Below are positions 1 to 9,143 of a stretch of 64,000 nt of DNA, piece by piece. The notes beneath the pieces are model-generated. The model was not told where the DNA came from and ran no database searches. It saw only the letters and a program-made list of their open reading frames with translations. The position numbers and the translations under genes were made by a program. The first letter of the stretch is position 1, and every line of letters starts with the position of its first letter. Source of the stretch: Nephrocerus scutellatus (Eukaryota > Arthropoda > Insecta > Diptera > Pipunculidae); contig OX352764.1 of assembly GCA_947095585.1 (NCBI GenBank), positions 74,820,816-74,884,815 on the forward strand, in the 5' to 3' direction.

Positions 1-147
1 AGGTATACTTTAAGAAGCTATAAGAGCTAAATAATACTATACTAGGTGGTATCGTATAATGTTATTAGAAATATTATTTGCTATAAATATTATCATGTTG
101 TATACTTTGTTAGAAAAAGGGGTTTGTAACGTAGGTGATTCGTTACA
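1..147 (-). repeat. 3' LTR, partial at window edge
   Basis: This matches the right LTR at 2070-2140 and 2805-2880 and ends at CGTTACA (position 147). It lacks the roughly 650-bp middle block present in the other LTR. The remainder, corresponding to 1900-2070, would lie to the left of the window. Confidence 0.75.
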
Positions 148-289
148 TTCCCCTCCTACTTCGGGGTGGATAAAAAAAACTAAGAAAATTATAACATAAT
201 TATGATTATGACTATTGGATAGTAATCTTAATATATATGCATGAGTAAATAGTAAATTGTTAAAATGTTAAATTGTCTCGATATACAGC

Positions 290-784
290 TTATATTTTAT
301 TGTTTGTTCTTATATATATACAATAATCTAATAATATTGAAATAATGTAGTGGTATTGTGGGACAGCGCAGTAGCGGTGGTCATCAAAGCGGTAGCGACT
401 TATAAAGCCGTAGTCATCTTCGGTGTTGAGCGGTGTGGTCGGTGCAGGACAATACGTCCTTGGATTTTTATTTCTGGTACTGGTTTTTGCCAACTTCGGA
501 GCGGTAGTAATTTCTAGGACGGTCTTGGTGATCGGAGCGATAGTAATTTCTGGGACGATATCGGTGATCGGAGTTGTAGTACTTTCATTGTCGGTATCGG
601 TAATCGGAGCGCTAGGACTTTCTTGGACGGCATCTGTAATCGGAGCGGTATCGGTAATCGGAATTGACATGCTCTCCACGACGGTATCGGTAATCGGAGC
701 ATTAGTACTTTCTTGGATGGTATCGGTGATTGGAGCCGTAGTCATCTTCTGAACGTGGATAACCTTTGGAACAACAGAAGTCAT
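290..784 (-). other. Repeat-encoded reading frame inside the LTR element
   Basis: This 164-codon frame consists mostly of a 12-residue repeat of the type APITDTVxESxx, encoded by the 36-bp minisatellite at about 490-750. The rest is low-complexity and ends next to the polypurine tract. No recognised domain is present. It occupies the position where pol or env would sit in a complete element. It may be expanded repeat filler rather than a functional protein. Confidence 0.4.
490..750. repeat. 36-bp minisatellite, about seven units
   Basis: Consecutive 36-bp units on the + strand carry the shared core TCGGTRATCGGAGC and differ from each other by several substitutions; one unit is truncated. Because 36 is divisible by three, the array keeps one frame open on the minus strand (PITDT repeats) and also one on the plus strand. 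Confidence 0.85.
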
Positions 785-1159
785 CTTGTTGGCGGTGGTC
801 GGAGTCTTACATGTTGTCGGTAGATTTAGAGACAGCGATTTTTGTAGGGTAGTGATCGGCCGTGGTGACTGTCTGTCTTGACGGTTTTATTATACAATTC
901 GGTATTCCAACGGCTGAGTCTACGTTGTGTCGTTGTTCGGTGCGACCTAAGAGTCAATTGTTCAGATCAGGGTAGATATGGTGGGTGTGTCCAAGCCGGT
1001 ATATGATATACTTGGGGTGTATTGCTGGTAGTCCGATGTGGATATGTTACATCGCTAGTATTCGGTATATCTTGTCGAGCGGACTGTATCGGCAGATGAT
1101 GTGAAGTCATCGCTGGATGATTCGCTGACCTGGTCTGGTAGACCAATGCGGTCTAGCAA

Positions 1160-1486
1160 TTACTCGAAACATCGTGGCGATAGGAAAAAGCGGCGTAATT
1201 CCTCGCTAAACGCGTCCCAGGTACTTAGAAACTCTTTATTGTTGCGGTTCCAAACCAATGCGGTAGCTACGAGCAGTACTGGTAGAGTGCGGACTAATCG
1301 GTCAAGTGGTTGTTCATAGCACTCGTCTAGCTCTTTGAATCGTTCAAGAAATTCGAGTAGATTACTGCCAGCATCGAATATCACGTTCCATTTATCTACT
1401 ATATCAATTACATCGATATCGTGCAGACGATAGGTCCGTACTCGGGAAAATGCCTGTTCCATTTTGGTCGGTAGGTTCGGATTCAT
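1160..1486 (-). pseudogene. gag-like fragment of the LTR element
   Basis: This 108-residue frame resembles a retrotransposon Gag (capsid-type) segment. It has NLLEFLERFKELDECYEQPL, then a leucine-rich stretch with VWNRNNKEF, then WDAFSEELRRFFLSPRCF, the usual W..F...F....P pattern of the family. It starts about 390 nt inside the primer site, as expected for gag, and stops early with no nucleocapsid zinc knuckle visible. It is likely a truncated relic. Confidence 0.62.
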
Positions 1487-1877
1487 GAGAGATGCCAGTA
1501 GGTTATTGGTTGTGGTCTGCGATTTCCTGGTTTATTTAATAGAGATTATTGACACTCTCCAGTGGGTGGCCATACTCTGGAATGAATAACAAAATCTCCC
1601 CAGGTTTTTGTTTCTGCTAACTGGTTAGTTGCCTGATAGTATCGTCATTCTCCGGTGGGTGACTCTGGTTACATTAAGTACATTACTAAAAAATATACTG
1701 GCTGTTGCCAGTCGGTGATTCGGTTGCTGCGTTCAGCTGGTATACGGTAATAGAAAGCATTTTGCTATCTCCGCTCGCTAGCTCGGTGGCGTTGATCAAA
1801 TAGTATGCCGGAATGGAGAATTGAAAGTTTTTCGGTTTTTTTTTTCGGTGTCGGTCGGTGGAGCGACTTTAAAAGTC

Positions 1878-1895
1878 GTCCCTGCTCGGGCGCCA
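1878..1895 (-). other. Primer-binding site, tRNA-Lys type
   Basis: Read on the minus strand, the site begins TGGCGCCCGAGCAGGGAC. This is one mismatch from the standard 18-nt complement of the tRNA-Lys 3' end used by many LTR retroelements. It lies four bases (AATT) inside the LTR edge at 1900, which fixes both the element's strand and its 5' LTR. Confidence 0.85.
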
Positions 1896-1899
1896 AATT

Positions 1900-2892
1900 T
1901 GTAACGTTGTTTCGCTCGGATGACGCTCGCCGGTCACCCAGGGTTCCTTTTCTCCTTTTTGTTACAAATTAAAGTTTGTTTTTTTTTTTGGGTTTCTTTG
2001 TTTTTATTGGTTTTTTCTTTATTTTTGAATTTTTCGACTTAATGTATTAACAATGTTGATGTAAAATATATATTATACTTAACATAGGGCTATAAGAACT
2101 AAATAATACTAAATAAACTAAACAATACTATACTAGGTGGTACTGCACCGGAAGAGCACACGGAGGCGTTCGTGTTTGAAGAGCTCGGCTCTAAGTAGCT
2201 ACCGAAAGTTGCAAAAGCATCAACAACTGTCGGTCGCTAACTTGAAACTAAAATTAATGTATGGTGGAACACACGGGGGACGTTCTTTAAAGAACAGCTC
2301 GGTTCCGCTTTAATTCTCGAAAGTGCAAAAGCATCAACACTTATCGAGTATTACAGCCAAAGGTTTTGTTTAGAACGAACAGGAGTGTTTAGTGTAAAAC
2401 ACCTAGAAGAAACGCTGCTGTCATAGTAGACGGATCTTCTTTTCCTGCTGAATTGTGTTTTTCGCTCCCCATGTCATTGCTTTATATTTTCAAATTGCTG
2501 GGTATTTTATATCCCCAATTATCGAATAAGAAATGGTTCGTATACGTGTTTTATTCGTATACGTACTGGTTGCTTATTATTAACTCTTTCTTATTGTTAT
2601 TATTATTAAAATTATTATTTATATTATTTACTTGCTTAGCCATGGGGCGCGACAGAAGTGTTCTTGTACTAAAATAATAATTTCCTCGGTTTAGTATGGG
2701 ATGATCATGGGCTTTGATCCCCATATCATGCGATTACCGAGCGGAAGTGTTTCTTTTAGTAATTTATTCGAAGTATGCTTTCAGGTGTATAACCTTATAA
2801 TGTAATTAAAAATAATTTTTACTATATATAATATCATGTTGTATACTTTTTTTAGAAATACGGTTTGTAACGTAGGTGATTTAATGGTTGCA
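1900..2892 (-). repeat. 5' LTR (about 990 bp)
   Basis: The LTR begins TGTAACG at 1900, four bases from the primer site, and runs to about 2880-2892. It contains two diverged copies of a unit of about 120 bp between 2135 and 2350, sharing a GCAAAAGCATCAACA core. ORFs inside it look like chance AT-rich frames. The outer boundary is blurred because the expected CGTTACA terminus is replaced by an imperfect match. Confidence 0.7.
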
Positions 2893-3752
2893 TTAAATCA
2901 ACTTCTTTACAAAATGATAATAATTATAATTATTATAATTATGTATTATATTATAATAATTATAAGTATAATTTTAATTTGTGCTTCGATTTTAAATCTG
3001 ATGCATGAATATTTGGGAATGCTTTTCAGATTTCTAAAATTTATTGGAACTGAAATTAACTCGAAATATGTGTATCCTAAATAATTTATATACTGAATAT
3101 TGTAGTTTCTTTTTCCTATTTTTTCTATAAGTATGTATTAACATACATCCCTGCATAGAATTCATAATTTGCAATACTGAAAACATTTGATAAGCATGCA
3201 TGTGTGCATAGAATTTCCGCGCGTATACCAAAAAGCAAACTGAAACAACTGAAGTATAATAAGTATAAGTATAAATTTGTACACCATTGTTAACGAAAGA
3301 CCTAAGGAAATAAAGCGAAAAGTAAAAGTAATACTAAAACTTTGTATCATATGTTCTGTAACAAACTTCCTGGAACCACTGAGCATACGCCAACCAAATT
3401 TGGTGCGGACCACTGGACAGTGCGGTCGTCCTGCCGTTGTACAAAGTATATGAGGTACGACGCGTAAATGTATGTGTCAATAGCCAATCACCAGTAGCTT
3501 AATCCGAACGACATTTGACTAAGATAAAAGCCTATGACAAAAACGACCAAATACTATAACCACTAACAACATACGCCACAACACACACTGAACATTGACA
3601 TGTCTCCGCCCACTCTTCTCGGCCTACAAGAATAAAGATTACTCTAAATTTCAAAATACATCTTAAATTTCTTTTAATTCTAATTTGGGGGGTCAAAACG
3701 GGCCATTCATTCTGAAATTCATTAAGATTCTTCAATCACTAGACCACCAATT
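2893..3752. other. Intergenic DNA, nothing recognised
   Basis: AT-rich sequence with a short ATTATAATT microsatellite at about 2920-2970. It lies downstream of the Penelope-like ORF and may include that element's 3' untranslated region, but no boundary or repeat was seen. Confidence 0.5.
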
Positions 3753-4843
3753 CATTCACTCACCTCGAGCTCCAACCTCTGTCTCTTCTCGCTCATTATA
3801 CCAGCTTTTCGCTTCACCTTCTGGTTCTTTTTATAGCAGCGCTTTCGAGCCTGTCTGGCTATTGTCCAGAAGCTGCGCGGCTCCAGAAGGCCCCTCATTC
3901 AAAGAAATCCTCCCAATCGGCTCAGCAGCAATATTACCTGTAACATTCAAAGAAATCCCCCCAATCGGCCCAGCAGCGTTATTACCTGTAACTTCCATCG
4001 TCGCTGACCGTGATCCCTCCATTGTCTGTGTCTCTCGCACCATCGGCGGCACTCCCACTATCCGCGTTACTTTCGGCTCATCATCTACGTTATCTCCTAA
4101 TATCCGCTTAAATTTTGATCGAACATTGGTGCCATCCACAACGTTGACATCGTTCACATCTTTCGTGTCCAGAGCCTCCATCACCTGCAACACCTGCGAA
4201 TCACTATACTCTGCACCTTCTCCCACAATCGCATCCTGATCAGTACCAACATTAACCAACCCCAAATAGTTATTATCATTAGGACCTCTAACCCCCGACG
4301 TTAATAAGCATTCACTCACCTCGAGCTCCAACCTCTGTCTCTTCTTCCTCATTCTAATAGCCTTTCGCTTCAGCTTCTGGCTGTTTTTATAGCAGCGCTT
4401 TCGAGCCTGACTGGCTATATAATCCTCACCATTATCCAGAAGCCGCGCGGCTCCGGAAAGCCCCTTATTCAAAGAAAATCTCCCAATCGGCCCAGCAGCG
4501 TTATTACCTGTAACTTCCATCGTCGCTGACATCCCCATCGAACGTGATCCCTCCATTGTCTGTGTCGCTCGCACCATCCGCGGCACTCCCACTATCCGCG
4601 TTACTTTCGGCTCATCATCTACGTTATCTTCTAATATCCGCTTAAATTTCGATCCAACATTGGTGCCATCAACAACGTTGACATCGTTCACATCTTTCGT
4701 GTCCAGAGCCTCCATCACCAGCAACACCTGCGAGTCACTATACTCTGCACCTTCTCCCACAATCGTATCCTGATCAGTACCAACATTAACCACCCCCAAA
4801 TAGTTATGATCATTAGGACCTCTAACCCCCGAAGTTAATAAAC
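3753..4843 (-). repeat. Tandem duplication forming the 3' end of the Penelope-like ORF
   Basis: Copy 1 spans about 4309-4843 and copy 2 about 3753-4308, each starting near LLTSGVRGPND and ending in KRQRLELEV coding sequence. Copy 2 has a 14-bp deletion near 3864 relative to copy 1. That deletion shifts the frame and creates the present stop at 3831, so the distal 78 bp of copy 2 now lie outside the ORF. Copy 2 also carries a small extra duplication (NVTGNIAAEPIGRISL) and lacks the MGMS-containing stretch. Confidence 0.9.
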
Positions 4844-7043
4844 TGCCTTCATTTTCAAAGTAATCACGCACCCCCAATTCATTACTATGATTTAAAACAC
4901 TATTAACCCCCAAAACCCCTGAATCAATAAAATTATCCTCAACCGGGAAAAAAGCTTCTAATTCTATCTGTTGATCACATACTGTATGAGATATACGTCC
5001 ACGTTCAATGTGATAAGGTATCCCTTTTAATTCGGATAAAATCTTCCGAATACCCAGGTAGTCCTTCAGATTACCATGGCCAGGACGCCGTAAGATTGTT
5101 AATCGATCCCACGCTACATTGTGACCCTCACGAGCCATATGGGCCCCAAAAAGTGAGCTTTCATTCCCCAATTTTGCCGCTACAACTAAAACTTCATTTT
5201 CCGCTTTTCCCTGCACGAAATAAATCTCCTCACATTCTCTACAATATACTTCAACTAAAAACTCACGTAGACTTTTAGTAGAATCGAACCCTCTCCACCG
5301 CATTTTCAAAAACTCATTTGCAGCATTGAGACCTATCCTGCCCGTTAACCTAACATCGCATGTCTGACCCACTGCCGCTAGATCGCGTATATCAACTCCT
5401 CTGTCCTCCACAAGTTGGTCCCGTACACATGGTAGTAACACGCTTTTTGTACAACAAAAATGCTGTATTAAAAACCGCCTCTCAACGGATTTCACAACGA
5501 CCAATTCCTTGCTGAGTGACTCGCCTAACAAGTCACACACCCAGCCACGGGGAAAGCCGTTTATTTGGAGCGTCTCTATGAACTCTTCCAAAGCCGTCCA
5601 TAAAAAACGGTTGCTAGTTCCAAGCAATACCCTACGCAATAAGGTATTACACGCAGCCTTCTTATTAGCTGAAGTATGATTGGACCTATAATGCACCAAT
5701 CTACGAGAAGAAAAAGGTTTCCGAAACAACCGATACACGAAACTGGCACAACTCACCTCCCTCACTATAAAATAACCTAAATAACTCATCCCCCTATTCC
5801 CCTCATACACTGACTCTGATTCAGATGCTATCTCTAAACCCAGCTCCTCTTGGAACCAAACCAAAAAGTCGGGTACTTTACCCGGGGGCAGATAAAACAG
5901 GAAGTCATCGACAAACTTAGTGAAGAAAGTCACTGAAAACCGGGATGCCATTTCCTCCTTCATACGCTTCATACGTGCATCGACATATAATTCAGCATAT
6001 AGGGTTGAATTGCAACCCCCTTGAGGCAAACCCTTCTCTTGCTTATATGTTCTACCATTAAAAGTCATATATGACAACTCCCCAAAGTCAAAGGACAACA
6101 AACGTCTTACGAATCCCTGAGGCAATAAAAGCTGATTTTCTGCATTCTCTAACATAACCTCTAACTCCCTCCTCAGACCCTCACGAGGGATTCTCGTAAA
6201 CATATCAACAATGTCTACCTTTAAAAACTCATACCCCTCCACGAAACACACCCCATCTAACATACCGGGCAAATCACTTATCCTACGCAAATTATAGGGA
6301 AGCTCTAACCTAAAGACTTTGAAACAAGAATTCAAAATCTTCTGCACAACCGGACTGAACCAGTGCAAAGAACTAACTATAGGTCTACAAGGAGCCCCGG
6401 GCTTATGCAATTTGACCATGCCATACATATAAGGCAATGATACAGTTGCAACCTGTAAGCCTTTCAATTCCTTAACAAGCTTCTTAATTTCGGGATCGCC
6501 ACAAGAACCCTTCCACAATTCATTTAGCCGCCGACGTAAAAAACAAAAAGTGGTTCTCAATGCTCTTATACGTAACGCCATACCACCCAATACCTCAGAA
6601 TAAACCCCCGCTTCTAAACCCTTATCCAATATAGCCTGCATCTTCTGATTATAATCATCTTCATACATCAATATGGTTACTGCGCCTTTATCAGCCTGCA
6701 CGACTCTGATACCAGGAGTATCCCTCAGGAACTTCATCGTCCTCGATGCCATCCGAATCAGTTCCGCATCAATTCGGCTTACACCGCCGCTACCACCCGC
6801 TATCTCTTTTATCCTACCAAGACAGTCACCCAATTCGTCCCGACCAACTAACAGTTCTCCATGACGTTCGCGGAACTTCCGGCAAACTAAAAATTGTAAA
6901 GCCGCATACTCTTCAAGACCAAAACGTTTAGGCACAATAAATTTTGGACCATAACTCAGTATCAAAGCAACCTCTTCAGGCACTTCCAACTCAGTCTGGT
7001 TCCTAAACCCATTGGGCACAGGCTTAAAGTCATATCTGGACAT
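3831..7043 (-). CDS. Penelope-like element polyprotein (RT plus degenerate GIY-YIG-like region)
   Basis: An uninterrupted 1070-codon ORF. Penelope-like RT hallmarks appear in order: QADKGAVTILMYEDDYNQKM (residues 117-136), YGMVKLHKPGAPCRPIVSS (207-225), KVDIVDMF with catalytic D277, GLPQGGCNS (338-346), FVDD (377-380, catalytic D379/D380), and a thumb-like RKPFSSRRLVHYRSNH (441-456). Residues about 594-652 resemble the C-terminal GIY-YIG nuclease of these elements: EVYCRECEEIYFV, then AHMAREGHNVAW. The second motif reads YFV rather than YIG, and the usual arginine is not evident. The tail (about 734-1070) is a tandem duplication of roughly 178 residues with a basic segment (KLKRKAIRMRKKRQRLELEV). 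Length exceeds the usual 800-900 residues. The start at 7043 is the first Met of the open frame. The frame is intact and less AT-rich than its surroundings, which suggests recent insertion or selection. Confidence 0.85.
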   Translation of the reverse strand: MSRYDFKPVPNGFRNQTELEVPEEVALILSYGPKFIVPKRFGLEEYAALQFLVCRKFRERHGELLVGRDELGDCLGRIKEIAGGSGGVSRIDAELIRMASRTMKFLRDTPGIRVVQADKGAVTILMYEDDYNQKMQAILDKGLEAGVYSEVLGGMALRIRALRTTFCFLRRRLNELWKGSCGDPEIKKLVKELKGLQVATVSLPYMYGMVKLHKPGAPCRPIVSSLHWFSPVVQKILNSCFKVFRLELPYNLRRISDLPGMLDGVCFVEGYEFLKVDIVDMFTRIPREGLRRELEVMLENAENQLLLPQGFVRRLLSFDFGELSYMTFNGRTYKQEKGLPQGGCNSTLYAELYVDARMKRMKEEMASRFSVTFFTKFVDDFLFYLPPGKVPDFLVWFQEELGLEIASESESVYEGNRGMSYLGYFIVREVSCASFVYRLFRKPFSSRRLVHYRSNHTSANKKAACNTLLRRVLLGTSNRFLWTALEEFIETLQINGFPRGWVCDLLGESLSKELVVVKSVERRFLIQHFCCTKSVLLPCVRDQLVEDRGVDIRDLAAVGQTCDVRLTGRIGLNAANEFLKMRWRGFDSTKSLREFLVEVYCRECEEIYFVQGKAENEVLVVAAKLGNESSLFGAHMAREGHNVAWDRLTILRRPGHGNLKDYLGIRKILSELKGIPYHIERGRISHTVCDQQIELEAFFPVEDNFIDSGVLGVNSVLNHSNELGVRDYFENEGSLLTSGVRGPNDHNYLGVVNVGTDQDTIVGEGAEYSDSQVLLVMEALDTKDVNDVNVVDGTNVGSKFKRILEDNVDDEPKVTRIVGVPRMVRATQTMEGSRSMGMSATMEVTGNNAAGPIGRFSLNKGLSGAARLLDNGEDYIASQARKRCYKNSQKLKRKAIRMRKKRQRLELEVSECLLTSGVRGPNDNNYLGLVNVGTDQDAIVGEGAEYSDSQVLQVMEALDTKDVNDVNVVDGTNVRSKFKRILGDNVDDEPKVTRIVGVPPMVRETQTMEGSRSATMEVTGNNAAGPIGGISLNVTGNIAAEPIGRISLNEGPSGAAQLLDNSQTGSKALL

Positions 7044-8097
7044 GATCGAAACAATACGTCGTAGATCTGCGGAGTTCCTTGGGTATTTCTACAATTTTTC
7101 TCTTCTCTATGTATTCCCCAGAAGGTCACAAGATCCTAAGAACTTCCCAAAAACCCGTAAAAATTGTTTTAAACAATATAACAATCTAAAACGCCCACTA
7201 AAATTAAAAACCCCAAAAAGCTGTCTGGTCTCACTCTGACTCTGTTTAGTAACTCAAAGTAGTAATATAGAATCTGTAGATTAGTGGCTTAAACTAGGCC
7301 TCAAAGATATAACCATTTCTGAGCACAAACTTAAAGGATTTCAAAGCTCAAATCAGTGGTAATCAATCTGAAACAGAACCTGAAAACAACGGTAAACAAT
7401 ATTAGGGTTTATAGAACAATATATTTTAAAGATCCTATATAGCAATCTATAAAACAATCTCAAGAATTTTAAGATCCTATGAAACAATCTATTGAGCAAA
7501 ATATATAGAGCCAAAAACCTTATAACAAAATCTACAAAAGCTATGTCGGATATATTAGGGGTATATAAAACTGCATAAAACTAAAATCGTCAGGAAACAA
7601 GCAATTTAAAAATTCTATAGGAGGCCGATATAAAAACTTACAGGGCTAAGGTTCTTTGGAAACAATCAATATAAATTCTTAATGGCGGACAATCTATAGG
7701 ATCAATCTGGAAATTCTATTATAAAAACAATTAAAAATTATATCAAACAAAAACCCGATAGAAAACAATTAATTTAAATTCTAGAAAAAATTCCACCTAA
7801 TTCCATTTTAAAAATCTACTAAACAGTTGTAATTCAAATTCAGAAAGACAACTCAGATTTTATCACCCAATTTACTAGCGACCTTAATAAAACCACATTA
7901 GGCATTTTCGCCCATTGACCATTTAGAACCAACATAAGCTGACAGCAGCAATGTAATACAAAGTGGTTACTTCGTAAAAAGTTGTTAATTCGCAATTTAA
8001 TTGCTCAAAAGACTTAATAATATATTGTTAATAATACAGCCACAACATAATTTCCTTGATTTGGATGGACAATGCACAGTTACCGGTAGACAAGAAA
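7044..8097. other. Intergenic DNA upstream of the Penelope-like ORF
   Basis: This is the 5' side of the minus-strand ORF. It is A-rich, with loosely repeated AACAATCTAT-like motifs (about 7140-7780), and probably includes 5' untranslated sequence of the element. No terminal repeat or host gene was recognised. Confidence 0.45.
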
Positions 8098-8385
8098 TGC
8101 TATATTGCTTTCAACAAAAAAATAAAAATTACAACAACAAACACATTGGATAGACCAGAAAATGGTTTAGCGTTAACCAAAAAAAATTTGTTGTTAAGAA
8201 ATATTTAACCAAATTTTTAGTTATAATTCCCACCACCAGAGTCGACTTTTAAAAATTATATATGGATAAGTTGGCAAACACATGAAACAAAAAATTTACC
8301 AAAATTTGGTTAGATTTTGCTGTTGCTTTGATCAGCCGTTAACCATAACAAATACCTAACTCATTTTGTTGAAAGCAATATAGCA
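8098..8385. mobile_element. MITE family A, copy 1 (288 bp)
   Basis: Perfect 22-bp terminal inverted repeats begin TGCTATATTGCTTTCAAC. The element is flanked by a 3-bp direct repeat AAA. The interior is non-coding and near-identical to copies at 17881-18141 and 29772-30062, sharing ACACATTGGATAGACCAGA and GATCAGCCGTTAACC-type segments. Confidence 0.92.
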
Positions 8386-8807
8386 AAAGACAAATGTACG
8401 AAAAAAAGCAGAAGGAATTACATGGAAAGCACAGGTTAGCCTTTGTTTTGATTGCAGCTTTGTAAATTTTTATTTTCTCTGGTTCCTCAAACGATTATTG
8501 TCCTTGTAAATTTTCACTTTCACTTTTGACCGTTTCTGGTTAGTTTTATTACTTTTTTTAACTGGCAACTTAAAATTAATTCAATTGTAATTCCGTAGCT
8601 ACTAGCTCACTATCAAATCAAATTAAAATCGCCGGGGAAAAACAAGAAAACAACGAAGGCATGCAGTATACAGAACACTATTCCTACCGCTTCAATTTAG
8701 ACTTAGACTAGCTAAAACTACGCAACAGATTCATATTTCATAACAATAACAAATAATATGCAAAATTTACATTTGATACGTGAGAGACAAAGTAAGCGGG
8801 GCGACGA

Positions 8808-9083
8808 TAGTTAAATGGAAGTTGTGGTTAGCCAGATGGTGGACAGTCACCGGCAGAGAGAAAGAGAAATTGTAAATATACACATTAAACTATGCATCGT
8901 GTAAAATCTGACTTATAGATATTTTATAGTAACATGGGAAATGTTATACATATACATATATCAATTTTTCAATGTTACCATAATGCTTTAGATAAAATTT
9001 TCCGTGTTACTATAAAATAACTATAACATGTGCGTAGTGTCAATCTCTTCTGGCTTACCACAACTTTAAACGTTTTAAATTAA
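8808..9083. mobile_element. MITE family B, diverged copy
   Basis: Imperfect inverted ends built on AAGTTGTGGTTAGCCAGA (left) and TGGCTTACCACAACTT (right). The right arm also carries GCGTAGTGTCAATCTCTTCT, which recurs inverted at about 14408-14450. The interior is non-coding, and the exact limits and target duplication are unclear. Confidence 0.6.
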
Positions 9084-9143
9084 CAATGTTTTTTTATAAG
9101 CTGACTTGTTTTATTTTAATTTTATTTTTTTTATAACAATTTA

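Larger units (their letters stand above)
1..2892 (-). mobile_element. Ty3/gypsy-type LTR retrotransposon, internally deleted
   Basis: This element reads on the minus strand. Its 5' LTR spans 1900 to about 2885-2892 and its 3' LTR is cut by the window edge at 1-147. The two LTRs share the segments around 2070-2140 and 2805-2880. LTR termini are TGTAACG and CGTTACA. A purine-rich tract abuts the 3' LTR (148 to about 158) and a tRNA-Lys-type primer site abuts the 5' LTR. The internal region is only about 1.75 kb. It holds a gag remnant and a repeat-rich reading frame, and no protease, RT or integrase motif was seen, so the element is non-autonomous. The left LTR lacks about 650 bp that the right LTR carries (about 2138-2790). 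The outer end of the right LTR differs from the expected CGTTACA, so its exact limit and its target-site duplication are uncertain. Confidence 0.82.

Noticed and set aside
423..752. 109-codon + strand ORF with VIGAVV repeats
   Set aside because: It exists only because the 36-bp minisatellite leaves several frames open; antisense to the element.
2453..2677. 74-codon hydrophobic ORF within the 5' LTR
   Set aside because: Falls inside LTR sequence; composition explained by AT-rich repeats (TTATTATTATT).
3685..4239. 184-codon + strand ORF
   Set aside because: It lies antisense to the duplicated Penelope-like tail and is a shadow of that ORF; no domain.
8098..8385. MITE family A considered as an inverted-repeat small-RNA locus
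   Set aside because: Dispersed copies with target duplications show it is a transposable element.
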